Shown in pieces: positions 54,116-62,952 of a stretch of DNA of 64,000 nucleotides. Every line of letters begins with the position of its first letter. The first letter of the stretch is position 1. Both the position numbers and the translations under genes were made by a program. Where the stretch lies: assembly GCA_035549015.1 (NCBI GenBank), contig DASZRW010000103.1, forward strand, positions 72,788-136,787. Direction: 5' to 3'. Under the pieces are notes generated by a model that was not told the origin of the DNA, did not search any database, and was given only the letters and a program-made list of their open reading frames with translations. Source of the DNA: JAFDZV01 sp035549015. GTDB lineage: Bacteria; Bacteroidota; Ignavibacteria; OLB7.

Positions 54116-55021
54116 ATGCACCAAGGCATTATTCGTTCAGGCTCACCCCTGCTTGCAGCGCTTGCAATTGCAGGAGCGGCGGCACATGCACAGGGCGACG
54201 ATCGTGCGGATACCACCCACACATCGGTATCGGCGCGGGCGGATACATCAGGCCACGTCAGCGTTCCGAAGCTAGCAATCGTTGGCGGGATAACCGGCGC
54301 CGGCTTCGTAGCCGGATATTTCTTTCAGACGAATCTCTGGTGGAAGGGGGAGAAGAGCGCGTTCCATTTCGACTGGGATCACGACTGGCGATATGCGCTC
54401 GGCTCGGACAAGTATGGGCACTTCTATTTCCCCTATGCAGTTGCAGTCCTCTACGGCGAGGCGCTTCAATGGTGCGGCATGGACAGCGCATCGAGCCTGT
54501 GGACCGGCGGAGGGATTGCAATGGCGCATCAGACATTCATCGAGATTCGCGACGGCTTCTCGAAGGAATGGGGATTCAGCTGGGGGGATTTCGGCGCCGA
54601 CGTTCTGGGCTCGGCATATCCCATCGCCCAGCACTACGTTCCGATGCTGCGCGACTTCACGTTCAAGGTCAGCTTCTATCCTTCAATGAAGTTCAGGAAC
54701 GGCGCCTACCGGGCCATCATCGACGACTACGAAAGCCAGTATCAATGGGTGAGCGTGAACGTCAGGAGTCTGTTGCCGGCATCGTGGCGGACATCCTACC
54801 CGGCATGGCTCAACGTCGCACTCGGACATTCGGTAAAGGATCTGGATGAGAAAGGAGGTGGCCACCATGAGTTCTATCTTTCACTCGACTGGAATCTGGA
54901 GGGACTTCCGGGCAATGGTTGGTTCTGGAACCTGCTGAAGAGGAATCTCAACCTGTACCATCTTCCGGCTCCCGCCGTACGTATATCGCCGGGCGCGATC
55001 TGGTACGGGGTACACTTTTAG
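54116..55021 (+). CDS. DUF2279 family exported protein (copy 3, diverged)
   Basis: A 301-residue protein with signal peptide MHQGIIRSGSPLLAALAIAG, cleavage near AHAQG. Membrane or barrel segment follows (LAIVGGITGAGFVAGYFF). The family core is ALGSDKYGHFYFPYAVAVLY and GFSWGDFGADVLGSAYPIAQ. It is much more diverged than the other two copies and lacks their WSVGPTGRDS tail, but keeps the same order (LPAPAVRISPG at the end versus LPAPALQLWP). Divergent from the WYL regulator. Function unknown; probably the third local paralogue. Confidence 0.78.
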   Translation: MHQGIIRSGSPLLAALAIAGAAAHAQGDDRADTTHTSVSARADTSGHVSVPKLAIVGGITGAGFVAGYFFQTNLWWKGEKSAFHFDWDHDWRYALGSDKYGHFYFPYAVAVLYGEALQWCGMDSASSLWTGGGIAMAHQTFIEIRDGFSKEWGFSWGDFGADVLGSAYPIAQHYVPMLRDFTFKVSFYPSMKFRNGAYRAIIDDYESQYQWVSVNVRSLLPASWRTSYPAWLNVALGHSVKDLDEKGGGHHEFYLSLDWNLEGLPGNGWFWNLLKRNLNLYHLPAPAVRISPGAIWYGVHF

Positions 55022-55110
55022 GGGACTTGTGAGACCCGGGATTACGCCGTAGGTTTTCCTCGTGCCGATGCTCCAACCCGATAGTATAGTGCGCATAATC
55101 AGGCGGGCTC

Positions 55111-55551
55111 ATGTCGCAGCTATCGCGTTGGGTAGTTCTCAATGTAGTCATCGGCGGATTCCCGATGGCGGTAAAGCTGTTCCTCTGCACGGCCATTCAG
55201 GATGGCGGTGTGGTAATGGCTCTCAGGGATACCTCGGATCTATCCGCACTGGGTTTGATTCTTGGGCTTACAACCGCCGTTGACATTCGAACGGATACAC
55301 GGCTGGCTATGTGGCACCCGCTGCTGCATCACTGGGTTGGCACTCTGATGATAGGCATCGTTGCGGCATCTGCAGCGGCATTCGCCCTCCAGGAAAGTGC
55401 TGCACAACTTGCAGCGCACGACCGGCTGGCACCAGGCCTGCTCAGGCTTCGAGAGATGATGCTACCAGCATCGATCGTCATTGTGACTGCAGCCGCACTG
55501 ATTGGAATCACGGCCGAGTTCCTGATGCACGGCCGGCGCGACGGCGAGTGA
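55111..55551 (+). CDS. Small multi-span membrane protein
   Basis: 146 residues with about four hydrophobic segments (WVVLNVVIGGFPMAVKLFLC, ALGLILGLTTAV, WVGTLMIGIVAASAAAF, ASIVIVTAAALIGITAEF). No family recognised. Its last residues (FLMHGRRDGE) are encoded by the first unit of the 56-bp tandem repeat that follows, so the repeat overlaps the 3' end and stop codon. That makes the end of the gene prone to change through repeat slippage. Start ATG 55111 has no clear ribosome site. Confidence 0.6.
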   Translation: MSQLSRWVVLNVVIGGFPMAVKLFLCTAIQDGGVVMALRDTSDLSALGLILGLTTAVDIRTDTRLAMWHPLLHHWVGTLMIGIVAASAAAFALQESAAQLAAHDRLAPGLLRLREMMLPASIVIVTAAALIGITAEFLMHGRRDGE

Positions 55552-55897
55552 ACGGAACGCATTGGTATCGCAGTAAGGTTCCTCATGCACGGCCGGCAGG
55601 TGAGTGAGCGGAACGCATTGGTATCGCAGTAAGGTTCCTCATGCACGGCCGGCAGGTGAGTGAATGGAACGCATTGGAATCGCAGTGAGGTTCCTCATGC
55701 ATGGCCGGCAGGTGAGTGAATGGAACGCATTGAAATCGCAGTGAGATTCCTCATGCACGATCGGCAGGTGAGTGAACGGAACGCATTGGTATCGCAGTAA
55801 GGTTCCTCATACGCTGCCGGCAGGTGAGTGAACGGAACGCATTGGTATCGCAGTGAGATTCCTCATGCGCGGCCGGCAGGTGAGTGAGCGGAACGCA
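55518..55897. repeat. 56-bp tandem repeat, about seven units (minisatellite-like)
   Basis: Units begin at 55518, 55578, 55634, 55690, 55746, 55802 and 55858. From the second unit on, the period is exactly 56; the first unit is four bases longer. Each has the order TTCCTCATGCACGGCCGGCA, then AGGTGAGTGAAC, GGAACGCATTGG and TATCGCAGTAAG, with a few base changes between units. The first unit forms the end of the upstream coding sequence. No unique spacers, so not a CRISPR array. The unit contains a GCCGGC palindrome. Confidence 0.9.
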
Positions 55898-56019
55898 ATC
55901 GGGTCAGGACGGCTCGCAATGTTCAGTGCTGCATGGCATGCAGGCACCGAGGCGATGCGCGATCCATTAGAAACAGGAACTACAATAGGTTCAGAGGAAC
56001 GGAAAGGGAGGGCAGAGTC

Positions 56020-56193
56020 ATGGTGGAATTCATCGGCATCATATACTGGATCGTTGCCGTTGTGATAGCAATCGGCAGCATTGTGCTCTCGTATCAGCTT
56101 TGGACGGTGAGCCGCTCCAACGGTGGGCATCATCACCGGAATGGGCGGCCGCCACGCTCGCGCCGCTCCACGATGCGTACGACGTCGTTGTAA
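56020..56193 (+). CDS. Small single-span membrane protein
   Basis: A 57-residue protein with one membrane helix (MVEFIGIIYWIVAVVIAIGSIVLSYQL, quoted in part: IIYWIVAVVIAIGSIVLS) then a short basic tail (SNGGHHHRNGRPPRSRR). A strong Shine-Dalgarno (AAGGGAGG) ends about eight bases before the ATG, which raises the chance that it is real. Function unknown. It lies just after the 56-bp repeat and convergent with the MBL gene. Confidence 0.6.
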   Translation: MVEFIGIIYWIVAVVIAIGSIVLSYQLWTVSRSNGGHHHRNGRPPRSRRSTMRTTSL

Positions 56194-56240
56194 CGCGCCA
56201 CACCAAGGTTCCTCACGAAGCACGGGTGATCGGTTCGCGA

Positions 56241-57248
56241 TCACCCAACCGGCGGTTTGTCCACCCCCGCATACGTCACCAATCTCGACGCTCCGTTCTC
56301 CAGGACGAAGAACTCCTCGCGCGCGATACCTCGTGCGTCCAACGTCTCGTTGAGTAACTCGATCGGCTCAAATTCTCCGTCGTCAGCCTGGGCAAAGGTC
56401 CCGAAGTGTATCCCCATGCTCTGACGGGCCTGCAACAGGATATGCGCCTCCACCGCCTCATCGGGCCCCATGTGCACCGGCGCCATGAACCATCGCGGAC
56501 GATAGGCTCCAATCGGAAGAAGAGCGAGCGTGATATCACCGAACCGTGCTCTGATCGCCGCAAAGTGGTGCCGCGCCATCCCGGTATCTGCAGCAAAGTA
56601 AATCGTTCCCCCCTTTCCCTCCAGCACGAAGCCGCACCAGAGCGTACAGTCGCGATCACCCAACCCACGCCCGGAGAAATGCTGTGCCGGAACGCATGTC
56701 AGCCAAAGATTGCCGGGCAGCTCCGCACCTTCCCACCAATCCATGTCGCAGGAGTTCCCAACGCCGATCGATTCCAGGTAGGCTGTATTGCCGAGCGCGG
56801 TGAAAATCCGCGGGCCGTGCTCTCGCGCAAGACGCTGCATGGTGGACGCATCCAGATGATCGTAGTGATTGTGGCTGAGAAGAACAACGTCGATGGGAGG
56901 AAGATCTTCGAAGCGGATGCCCGCAGGTCTGTGCCGAACTGGACCGGCAAACGACACCGGACTTATCCGGTACGACCAGACCGGGTCCGTGAGGATGTTG
57001 ACGCCATCCAGTTGAATGAGCACGGTGGAGTGATTGACGAATGTCACCAGCAACTCGCCATCGCCGGCGCGCTTCGGAGGAGGAGCACCCGGCGGATACT
57101 CCGTAAAGCCGCGCCAGGGCCCAGCATCCCGATGAAAGATCCAGCGAAGGAGATCCTTGAAGCCGGTGCGGAGAACTCCCTGATTGAAGAATCGATTGCC
57201 GTCGAAGTGGTCCGTGGCCGGACCATGATACTTTGGAGCCGAGAACAT
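56241..57248 (-). CDS. MBL-fold metallo-hydrolase (NAPE-PLD/UlaG-like)
   Basis: A 335-residue metallo-beta-lactamase fold protein resembling N-acylphosphatidylethanolamine phospholipase D and L-ascorbate-6-phosphate lactonase. The metal site is LLSHNHYDHLDAST (about 114-128), with GHSTVLIQ-like NHSTVLIQLDG before it and HFSGRGL, DTG and the late HFGTF. The substrate is probably a phospholipid or sugar-phosphate ester, not resolvable here. ATG 57248 is preferred over the GTG at 57284. Divergent from the barrel gene across the DnaA-box region. Confidence 0.9.
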   Translation of the reverse strand: MFSAPKYHGPATDHFDGNRFFNQGVLRTGFKDLLRWIFHRDAGPWRGFTEYPPGAPPPKRAGDGELLVTFVNHSTVLIQLDGVNILTDPVWSYRISPVSFAGPVRHRPAGIRFEDLPPIDVVLLSHNHYDHLDASTMQRLAREHGPRIFTALGNTAYLESIGVGNSCDMDWWEGAELPGNLWLTCVPAQHFSGRGLGDRDCTLWCGFVLEGKGGTIYFAADTGMARHHFAAIRARFGDITLALLPIGAYRPRWFMAPVHMGPDEAVEAHILLQARQSMGIHFGTFAQADDGEFEPIELLNETLDARGIAREEFFVLENGASRLVTYAGVDKPPVG

Positions 57249-57845
57249 GTGCAGCCAGGGTAGTTGAGCAGAGATTGGGAACACGCCGGGATTCTTCTCC
57301 CGGATCGTACGGTTCGGGGCACGCCGGGCACGGCGTTCGCCTGTTGACGATCGAATGCGGCCGGCAAGTGCAGTTACCCGCCCGGGGCAGATCGGAGTCG
57401 TTGCAGGCCTTCTTCACCACCACCTGAGCACCGTCCCCCGCCACGATGGCCTATTCATAACCGTTTCGGCCGCAATGTTGCTCAATCTTTACTTGATGGT
57501 GTTCAGGGGTGCACCTTATCAACAGAGTTATCCACATATCCACAATCGATTCAATACACGGGCCGATTCGCGCACCGAGCGGCGTGTGCAGCCGCCATCC
57601 CCCTCCCGACCCATCAGCAGATCGGCCAGGCCGATCCGGCACGGGAGATGTCGTAGTACGACGTATGCGCACCAGCGCTGCGGAGACATCCCGCGTCAGG
57701 TATCCGAACCTCCACGTGTCCAACCGGCAGAGTCGACATCCATCCCTGACGAACGATGAATATGACGGAGCATGCTCAACCGGGACCGGTTGACAGCCGA
57801 AAGCCTGAGTGCGCTCCCCCGGATCCACGTAGCTCGCACATCGAA
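57249..57845. other. Divergent intergenic region containing DnaA boxes
   Basis: About 600 bases between the divergent MBL and barrel genes with no supported gene. Its notable content is the cluster of DnaA-box-like nonamers at 57516-57544 with a slightly AT-richer tract before it (57455-57520). The rest is GC-rich and featureless. Confidence 0.6.
57516..57544 (+). other. Cluster of three DnaA-box-like nonamers (possible origin)
   Basis: TTATCAACA (57516-57524), TTATCCACA (57528-57536) and ATATCCACA (57536-57544) lie in direct tandem. The middle one is the perfect bacterial consensus TTATnCACA; the others differ at one base. The density and orientation match origin regions, but dnaA, dnaN or parAB genes are not in view and I see no clear AT-rich 13-mers or DnaA-trio. 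Confidence 0.65.
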
Positions 57846-58730
57846 ATGCAATCGATTGTCCTGTTCGCCGCCTTTGCCATCCTTGTCTCCACCTCTCTGC
57901 ACGCGCAGGGAAACTGGCCGTATCACGAGGCCGCATCCAGTTCCGATGCAAAGGATTGCTCATGCTTTCGCCTGGGCGTCGAGGCCGGTACCACGGCGCT
58001 TTCCGGCTGGAGCCAGGAGGAGGCCTTCAGCCCATCGGTCCCCGGCTCACCCTTCTATGTTCTCGAAACGAACAACGCGGGGGTTCGCCCATCGTGGGGT
58101 TACTACCTCGGGGCCGACATCGACCTACGCATCAGCGATCTCTGGCGGCTGCATGTACGCGGCGGCTATGCGTACGATCGCGTTACCGCAGGCGACAAGG
58201 ATGCCGATGTGGACGTGCAGTCCGCCGGCGGTCCGGTTGTGCTGGGAGGTGTGCGCCAGCAGAATGCGCGCGGCAGCGTTGCATACATGGAGACCTCGCT
58301 TGCCGCAGAGTATATGCTGTCGCAGCCCGAAGCCGTTCTTGGCGGACGGCTTTCCGCGTTCGGAGGCATGGCCCTGCGGTCGCGCACATCCGATCTGTTG
58401 TGGGAGTGGGATGAGACCATCAACAGACCGGGCGGAGCGACGTTCGTCACAACCGTATCGCAGTCGCGCTCCGAGCGGCTGATCCTGACGAACGTCGCCC
58501 GCGTGCGCGTTGGCCCGATTGCCGGTCTGGCGCTGCGCTGGGAGGCGGGATCCGGATTTTCTGTTCCGCTGCTCCTTGGCATCTCGCACTGGTTCCCGAA
58601 GATCGCGGAGGATGAATCCGCCACCGACGGCTCGCGGTCCGTCACACAGGGAACCTCGACGGTGCAGCTATCGAACCGCGATCTGCAGAACTGGCTTTTC
58701 CTGCGCCTGGGCCTCTCGCTCACCATCTGA
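57846..58730 (+). CDS. Outer-membrane beta-barrel protein of unknown function
   Basis: 294 residues with signal peptide MQSIVLFAAFAILVSTSLHA and cleavage after AQG. The body is beta-rich with aromatic-ended strands (GYYLGADIDLRI, WRLHVRGGYAYDRVTA, LALRWEAGSGFSVPLLLGI), as in outer-membrane barrels. The start is ATG 57846; the reading from 57756 adds polar residues. It lies 41 bases before an OmpA-type gene and is probably in the same operon. Partner proteins unknown. Confidence 0.75.
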   Translation: MQSIVLFAAFAILVSTSLHAQGNWPYHEAASSSDAKDCSCFRLGVEAGTTALSGWSQEEAFSPSVPGSPFYVLETNNAGVRPSWGYYLGADIDLRISDLWRLHVRGGYAYDRVTAGDKDADVDVQSAGGPVVLGGVRQQNARGSVAYMETSLAAEYMLSQPEAVLGGRLSAFGGMALRSRTSDLLWEWDETINRPGGATFVTTVSQSRSERLILTNVARVRVGPIAGLALRWEAGSGFSVPLLLGISHWFPKIAEDESATDGSRSVTQGTSTVQLSNRDLQNWLFLRLGLSLTI

Positions 58731-58771
58731 TCCGCCACATCTCCAGGAACTTTTCGACGAGTGAGGGAATC

Positions 58772-60559
58772 ATGCAATCCATGTTTCAAGGATGTGCGCC
58801 GATGCGCGGGATCGTGGTTCTGCTGGGTGCGGTTATCGTGGCAGCTCCAGCCATCGTGCGCGGCCAGCCGTGCGCGGACACAACACGGATTTATCCGCTG
58901 GACGAAATCAATACGTCGCTGAACGAGCTTGCACCAACGTGGGACGCGAACACGGAGGAAGCCAATGGCACGTTCTACTTCGAACGCGGCCCCTCCTGGT
59001 ATCTCGATACGCTGGGGCACCGACTCTATCGAACAGGGATTCAGAGTCCGACAACGGCACGCCGCGAACTGTGGAAGCTGACGATGCCGGCAACGCCAGT
59101 AGATCTGCAGGGGATTTCACCCGAGCGTTTCGAGATTGCACCTGCGACGATTCCGAACGGTGGCGGCACGCAACTGTTGTACGCAGGGATATCGGACAGC
59201 TCCAGGGTGCGAAGCAATTCCCACGACAAGGCGGACATCGCCTTCTTCCAAAGAGTGAACGGCAGCTTCGTCAGGCAGGGAGGCGGTCCGCTGGAACTGA
59301 TCAACAGCAGTCGCTCCTGGGAGTCGCATCCGGCAGTATCGGTCAATCCCCCGGTAATCTTCTTCTCCTCGGACCGGCCCGGCGGCAAGGGAGGATTGGA
59401 TCTGTGGTATGTGGTGCGCATTCAACAGACATGGTACGGACCGTTCAACGCGTGGGAACTCAATACGCCGTACAACGAGGCATGCCCCTATCTCCCTCCG
59501 GACAATGCCCGTACGGTCTACTTCTCCAGCGACAGGCCGCGCGGCAATTCATTGCGCTACGGTTTCGACATCTACACGGCGCGGCGCAACGTACCGGTGA
59601 ACGAGGGGCCGTATCCGGACAGCCTTCTATCGTTCGCGTCGCCGGTGCTGATGCCCTGTATCAACACCGGCTACAACGAGATGTTCTTCGCCGCGATCGA
59701 CGAGCACAGGGGATTCTACGCATCGGACTCACCGCGGCAGAAGTGGAACAATGCGGTCAACTTCGATCTCTATCAGGTCATTCCGAACCCCGATCCCAAC
59801 CCACCCAGGCCGCACGTGGAGGATATCGCAACGTACAATCCCTGCGACGCGATGCGCCGCGCGGTGGCAACGGAGTTCGATCTCGTGGATGTGACCAACG
59901 GACGCAATCTCGTGGTGGCCGAGGGGCGGGTGAACGATCGAACCGGCCGCGCCACGATTCGCTTCATCAATGCCTTCCGCGACAACGAAGGTGAGTTCAT
60001 CCTTCGACCGCTGGCAGGCGATGCATACTTCAGCGTTCCGGTGCGCATCTATCCCGATCGCACCGCCTCGCTGGACTCCATACCACTGTGGCCGGTGTCG
60101 TTCGATGAACGGTGCCCGATCCGATTCAAGTCGCTGGTACAATTCGAGAGCGGGAGCAGCATGATGAGGCCAAGCGACACGGTGCGGCTCATGGAACTGA
60201 TCGGCCAGATCACGACGTATCTGCGGAGCCTGCCGTCCAGCATGCAGGCAGCCATTCAGATAGACGGACACACGGACGATGTACCGACGCGATATCTCGG
60301 CATCAGGAACGGGCGCGTGCAGAATGGCGATCTGAACATGGAGAACAACTGGCCGCTTTCAACGGACAGGACCCGGCATGTGCGTACCTTCCTGGAGGAG
60401 CATCTGCAGGGGGCTCCCGGCCGCATTCGATTCTCCGATGCCGCACATGCGTACTCGATCCCTCTTGTGGAATATCGCAACAAGACCGGCGATGCGTTGG
60501 AGCAGGCTCGCGAACAGAACCGCCGCGTGGAGATTCAGATGACATTGGAACGGCGGTAG
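58772..60559 (+). CDS. OmpA-domain protein with beta-propeller-like repeats
   Basis: A 595-residue exported protein with a signal segment GIVVLLGAVIVAAPAIVRG. The middle (about 130-350) has PD40/WD40-like repeats (IFFSSDRPGGKGGLDLWYV, VYFSSDRPRGNSLRYGFDIY) typical of outer-membrane propellers. The C-terminal part (about 440-595) is an OmpA-like domain: VQFESGSSMMRPSD, IDGHTDDVPTRY, EQNRRVEIQMTLERR. It anchors to peptidoglycan. The TolB/PAL-like design suggests envelope integrity or gliding roles in Bacteroidota, an inference. Start ATG 58772 with GAGGGA upstream; 41 bases after the barrel gene. Confidence 0.88.
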   Translation: MQSMFQGCAPMRGIVVLLGAVIVAAPAIVRGQPCADTTRIYPLDEINTSLNELAPTWDANTEEANGTFYFERGPSWYLDTLGHRLYRTGIQSPTTARRELWKLTMPATPVDLQGISPERFEIAPATIPNGGGTQLLYAGISDSSRVRSNSHDKADIAFFQRVNGSFVRQGGGPLELINSSRSWESHPAVSVNPPVIFFSSDRPGGKGGLDLWYVVRIQQTWYGPFNAWELNTPYNEACPYLPPDNARTVYFSSDRPRGNSLRYGFDIYTARRNVPVNEGPYPDSLLSFASPVLMPCINTGYNEMFFAAIDEHRGFYASDSPRQKWNNAVNFDLYQVIPNPDPNPPRPHVEDIATYNPCDAMRRAVATEFDLVDVTNGRNLVVAEGRVNDRTGRATIRFINAFRDNEGEFILRPLAGDAYFSVPVRIYPDRTASLDSIPLWPVSFDERCPIRFKSLVQFESGSSMMRPSDTVRLMELIGQITTYLRSLPSSMQAAIQIDGHTDDVPTRYLGIRNGRVQNGDLNMENNWPLSTDRTRHVRTFLEEHLQGAPGRIRFSDAAHAYSIPLVEYRNKTGDALEQAREQNRRVEIQMTLERR

Positions 60560-60707
60560 TTCCGCCCTGGTGTGATGGTGATGGACACCTCGGTCCCGGA
60601 ACGGCGTTCTCACGCGATGCGTTTGAGCGCCGTTGCACCGAATGTCCGTCGGCTCATGCGGGGCAGCGGCCTCGCCTGTACACGCGCACAACCGTGCACG
60701 AGGCGGG

Positions 60708-61901
60708 CTACGGCTCGAAGAAGTTGCATCCCGCGCCGATCCATCGCGTTGCCGAATTGAAGTCCACACCCATCAGCTTGCCGCGCCCCATGCGCACCAG
60801 GCCCATCACCGGACACGGCCTCTCCTCCTCCGGCAGCCAGATCAGCATGAACCGGATCTCCGCCTTCGTCGGCCCTTCCGGCGTGTCGATGGCGCCGGCA
60901 TAGGTGATCCGTTCCTGAAGCAGATAGCCCGGGCGCCGGTCCACCGGTATGGCATCGATCTCAGCACGTGACGGCCCCACCACCACACCGGCTCCCGCAA
61001 ACGAGTAGAGCGGCTTCAGAACGTAGTTCTCCAGGTTGTCCGGTATCTCCTCCAGTTCGTGGAGGAACGTCGCCTTCGGCACCAGCGGATGATCCAGATA
61101 GGGGAGCGTGAACTTGCTGATGCGGAAGTACCAGTTCGGATGCCCCGCCCACGCAACGTCGAGATCGTCGCTCCAGTTGAACGGAAGCTCCACTCCTCTG
61201 CGCTGCAGCTCATCAACGATGGCGCGGTTGTAGATACGGCGTATCGGAATCAGCCGCCCGTCGCGCGAGTAATGAAGCACGCTCCCAACCTTCGTGATGT
61301 CGCGGATATCAACTACGGAAATGCCGAGCAGCTCGCGTGTGCAGTGGAAGTCCGGGTTGGTTTTCTGATTCCACGGATCGATCTCCATCAGCACCACGTT
61401 CTCGGGATCTTCATCGGCAACAACGGCGCGACGAAAGATATCCAGGAACTGCCGGCGCGTATGCCCCCCGTTGACGTAACCAAGCTCGGGAGGGAGTGCA
61501 TAATGCTCCTGCGAGAGCTCCGCGTAGTTCAGTTGGAAGCCCATCAGCGAGGGGAAGCCCTGCAGCTCGATCAGCTTCGGAACGATGGTTCCATCAGGCC
61601 CCTGCGTCATGGCGAAATCCACCGTGAGGAACAGGGCACGATCCGGCTGGTTGGCTACCGTATACTCCGGCTGCAGCGTTGCGTCCGACAGGGCAAGGTA
61701 CTCGGGGCGATGTGCCTGCAGCGTGAGCTCGACGGCAGCCTCCTCGCACTGGCGTTGAATGTCCCGGGGCACGAAGCAGGGCATCTCGGCCACACGGAAC
61801 CGAATGTCCGTACGGCAGCGATGGTTCAGACGTTCACAGAAGTGCCGATACTTCCGCTCCGTGAATGCCGCGTTGAATTCCTTTCGAAGCTCGGGGATCA
61901 T
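60708..61901 (-). CDS. ATP-grasp-like protein of unknown function
   Basis: A 397-residue protein I recognise only as ATP-grasp-like. The ATP-binding features appear late: YVLKPLYSFAGAGVVVGPS (about 290-308) with the Lys and glycine-rich loop, then LLQERITYAG (about 322) and the metal-site region FMLIWLPEEE near 345. The N-terminal half (FTERKYRHFCERLNHR) and the PFNWSDDLDVAWAGHPNW segment are conserved-looking but unnamed. Such enzymes ligate a carboxyl to an amine or thiol. Start ATG 61901. It is followed on the same strand by the SDR gene upstream (78 bases), so the two may act together. Confidence 0.75.
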   Translation of the reverse strand: MIPELRKEFNAAFTERKYRHFCERLNHRCRTDIRFRVAEMPCFVPRDIQRQCEEAAVELTLQAHRPEYLALSDATLQPEYTVANQPDRALFLTVDFAMTQGPDGTIVPKLIELQGFPSLMGFQLNYAELSQEHYALPPELGYVNGGHTRRQFLDIFRRAVVADEDPENVVLMEIDPWNQKTNPDFHCTRELLGISVVDIRDITKVGSVLHYSRDGRLIPIRRIYNRAIVDELQRRGVELPFNWSDDLDVAWAGHPNWYFRISKFTLPYLDHPLVPKATFLHELEEIPDNLENYVLKPLYSFAGAGVVVGPSRAEIDAIPVDRRPGYLLQERITYAGAIDTPEGPTKAEIRFMLIWLPEEERPCPVMGLVRMGRGKLMGVDFNSATRWIGAGCNFFEP

Positions 61902-61978
61902 GCGGAGATCATGAATGAGTTGTGCAGAAGTCGGCGAATAGCGGACATGAACTGCCGGTACGGCAGGTGTCCGCGGAA

Positions 61979-62770
61979 CTAGTTGTAGCCCTGGCAATAA
62001 CCGCCGTCCACCGGAATGGTAACGCCGGTGATATAGCTGGCGCGCGCCGATGCGAGGAACGCAACCACATCGGCCACTTCCTCCGGCCGCGCGAAACGAT
62101 TGAGCGGAATATCCTCGTTGTGCCGGGCCATGATCTCTTCGTGCGACACACCGAGCTCCCTCGCCTGCTCCATTGCCAGATCGTACACACGGTTGGTGAG
62201 GGTGTAGCCCGGAGCAACGTTGTTCACCAGGATGCCGAAGGGCGCAAGTTCGTTGGCCAGCGTCTTCGCGAGGCCGATGACACCGCTCCGCAGCGAGTTG
62301 GAAAGCATAAGATTCTCCAACGGCTGCTTCACACTTATCGATGCAATGTTGATGATGCGGCCGTTCTGATTGGCAATCATGTGCGGAACGGCGGCTCGAA
62401 TCAACCGTACCGTGCTCATGAATACCAGTTCGTATGCGGCCTTCCAGTCCGCCTCATTGAGCGAAATGAACGTGGCACGTTTCGGCCCGCCGCAGTTGGT
62501 GATCAGAATATCCACCCCGCCGAATGCGATTCGTGTCGCATCCACCAGCATCTCGATGTCGCCTGGCTTGGTGACGTCCGCCTGCACCCACTCCACACGC
62601 CGTCCCGTAGCGGCTGCGATCTCCTCCGCCGTCTCCACGAGATCATCCTTCCCACGTGCACATATCACCACATTGGCCCCCTCGCGCGCAAGCCGCATGG
62701 CGCACGCCTTGCCGATGCCGTGACTTGCCGCCGCAACAATCGCCGTCTTATCGCTGAGCTCCAGATCCAT
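61979..62770 (-). CDS. Atypical short-chain dehydrogenase/reductase
   Basis: A 263-residue SDR with the Rossmann fold: AAASHGIGKACAMRL (about 13-27) for NAD(P), NVVICARG, ADVTKPGD and the TNCGG where most have NNAG. The catalytic Ser144 is present in IASISVKQP, but the residues aligned with the usual Tyr-x-x-x-Lys are Ser157 and Arg161 in LSNSLRSGV. This departs from the classical mechanism. The C-terminus (ITGVTIPVDGGYCQGYN) is normal. Start ATG 62770. It is close to the ATP-grasp-like gene, both on the minus strand. Confidence 0.88.
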   Translation of the reverse strand: MDLELSDKTAIVAAASHGIGKACAMRLAREGANVVICARGKDDLVETAEEIAAATGRRVEWVQADVTKPGDIEMLVDATRIAFGGVDILITNCGGPKRATFISLNEADWKAAYELVFMSTVRLIRAAVPHMIANQNGRIINIASISVKQPLENLMLSNSLRSGVIGLAKTLANELAPFGILVNNVAPGYTLTNRVYDLAMEQARELGVSHEEIMARHNEDIPLNRFARPEEVADVVAFLASARASYITGVTIPVDGGYCQGYN

Positions 62771-62952
62771 GGTGTTCGTTGTCAGATGTCGATATGGGTT
62801 TGAAAGAGTGCTGGCGAAGATAAGAAGATCGCAATATCGGCCACGGTACCGAACGCATGCCTTGGCGGAATTTGCTGCAGCGGAATTGCCCGAGCGATCG
62901 GCGAGGCTCGCCGCCGGCATGGCGGCCCTGCAACGGCCCGCGCGCGCGGACG

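Noticed and set aside
55518..55897. Repeat array considered as CRISPR
   Set aside because: Units are contiguous with no unique spacers between them, and no cas genes are near.
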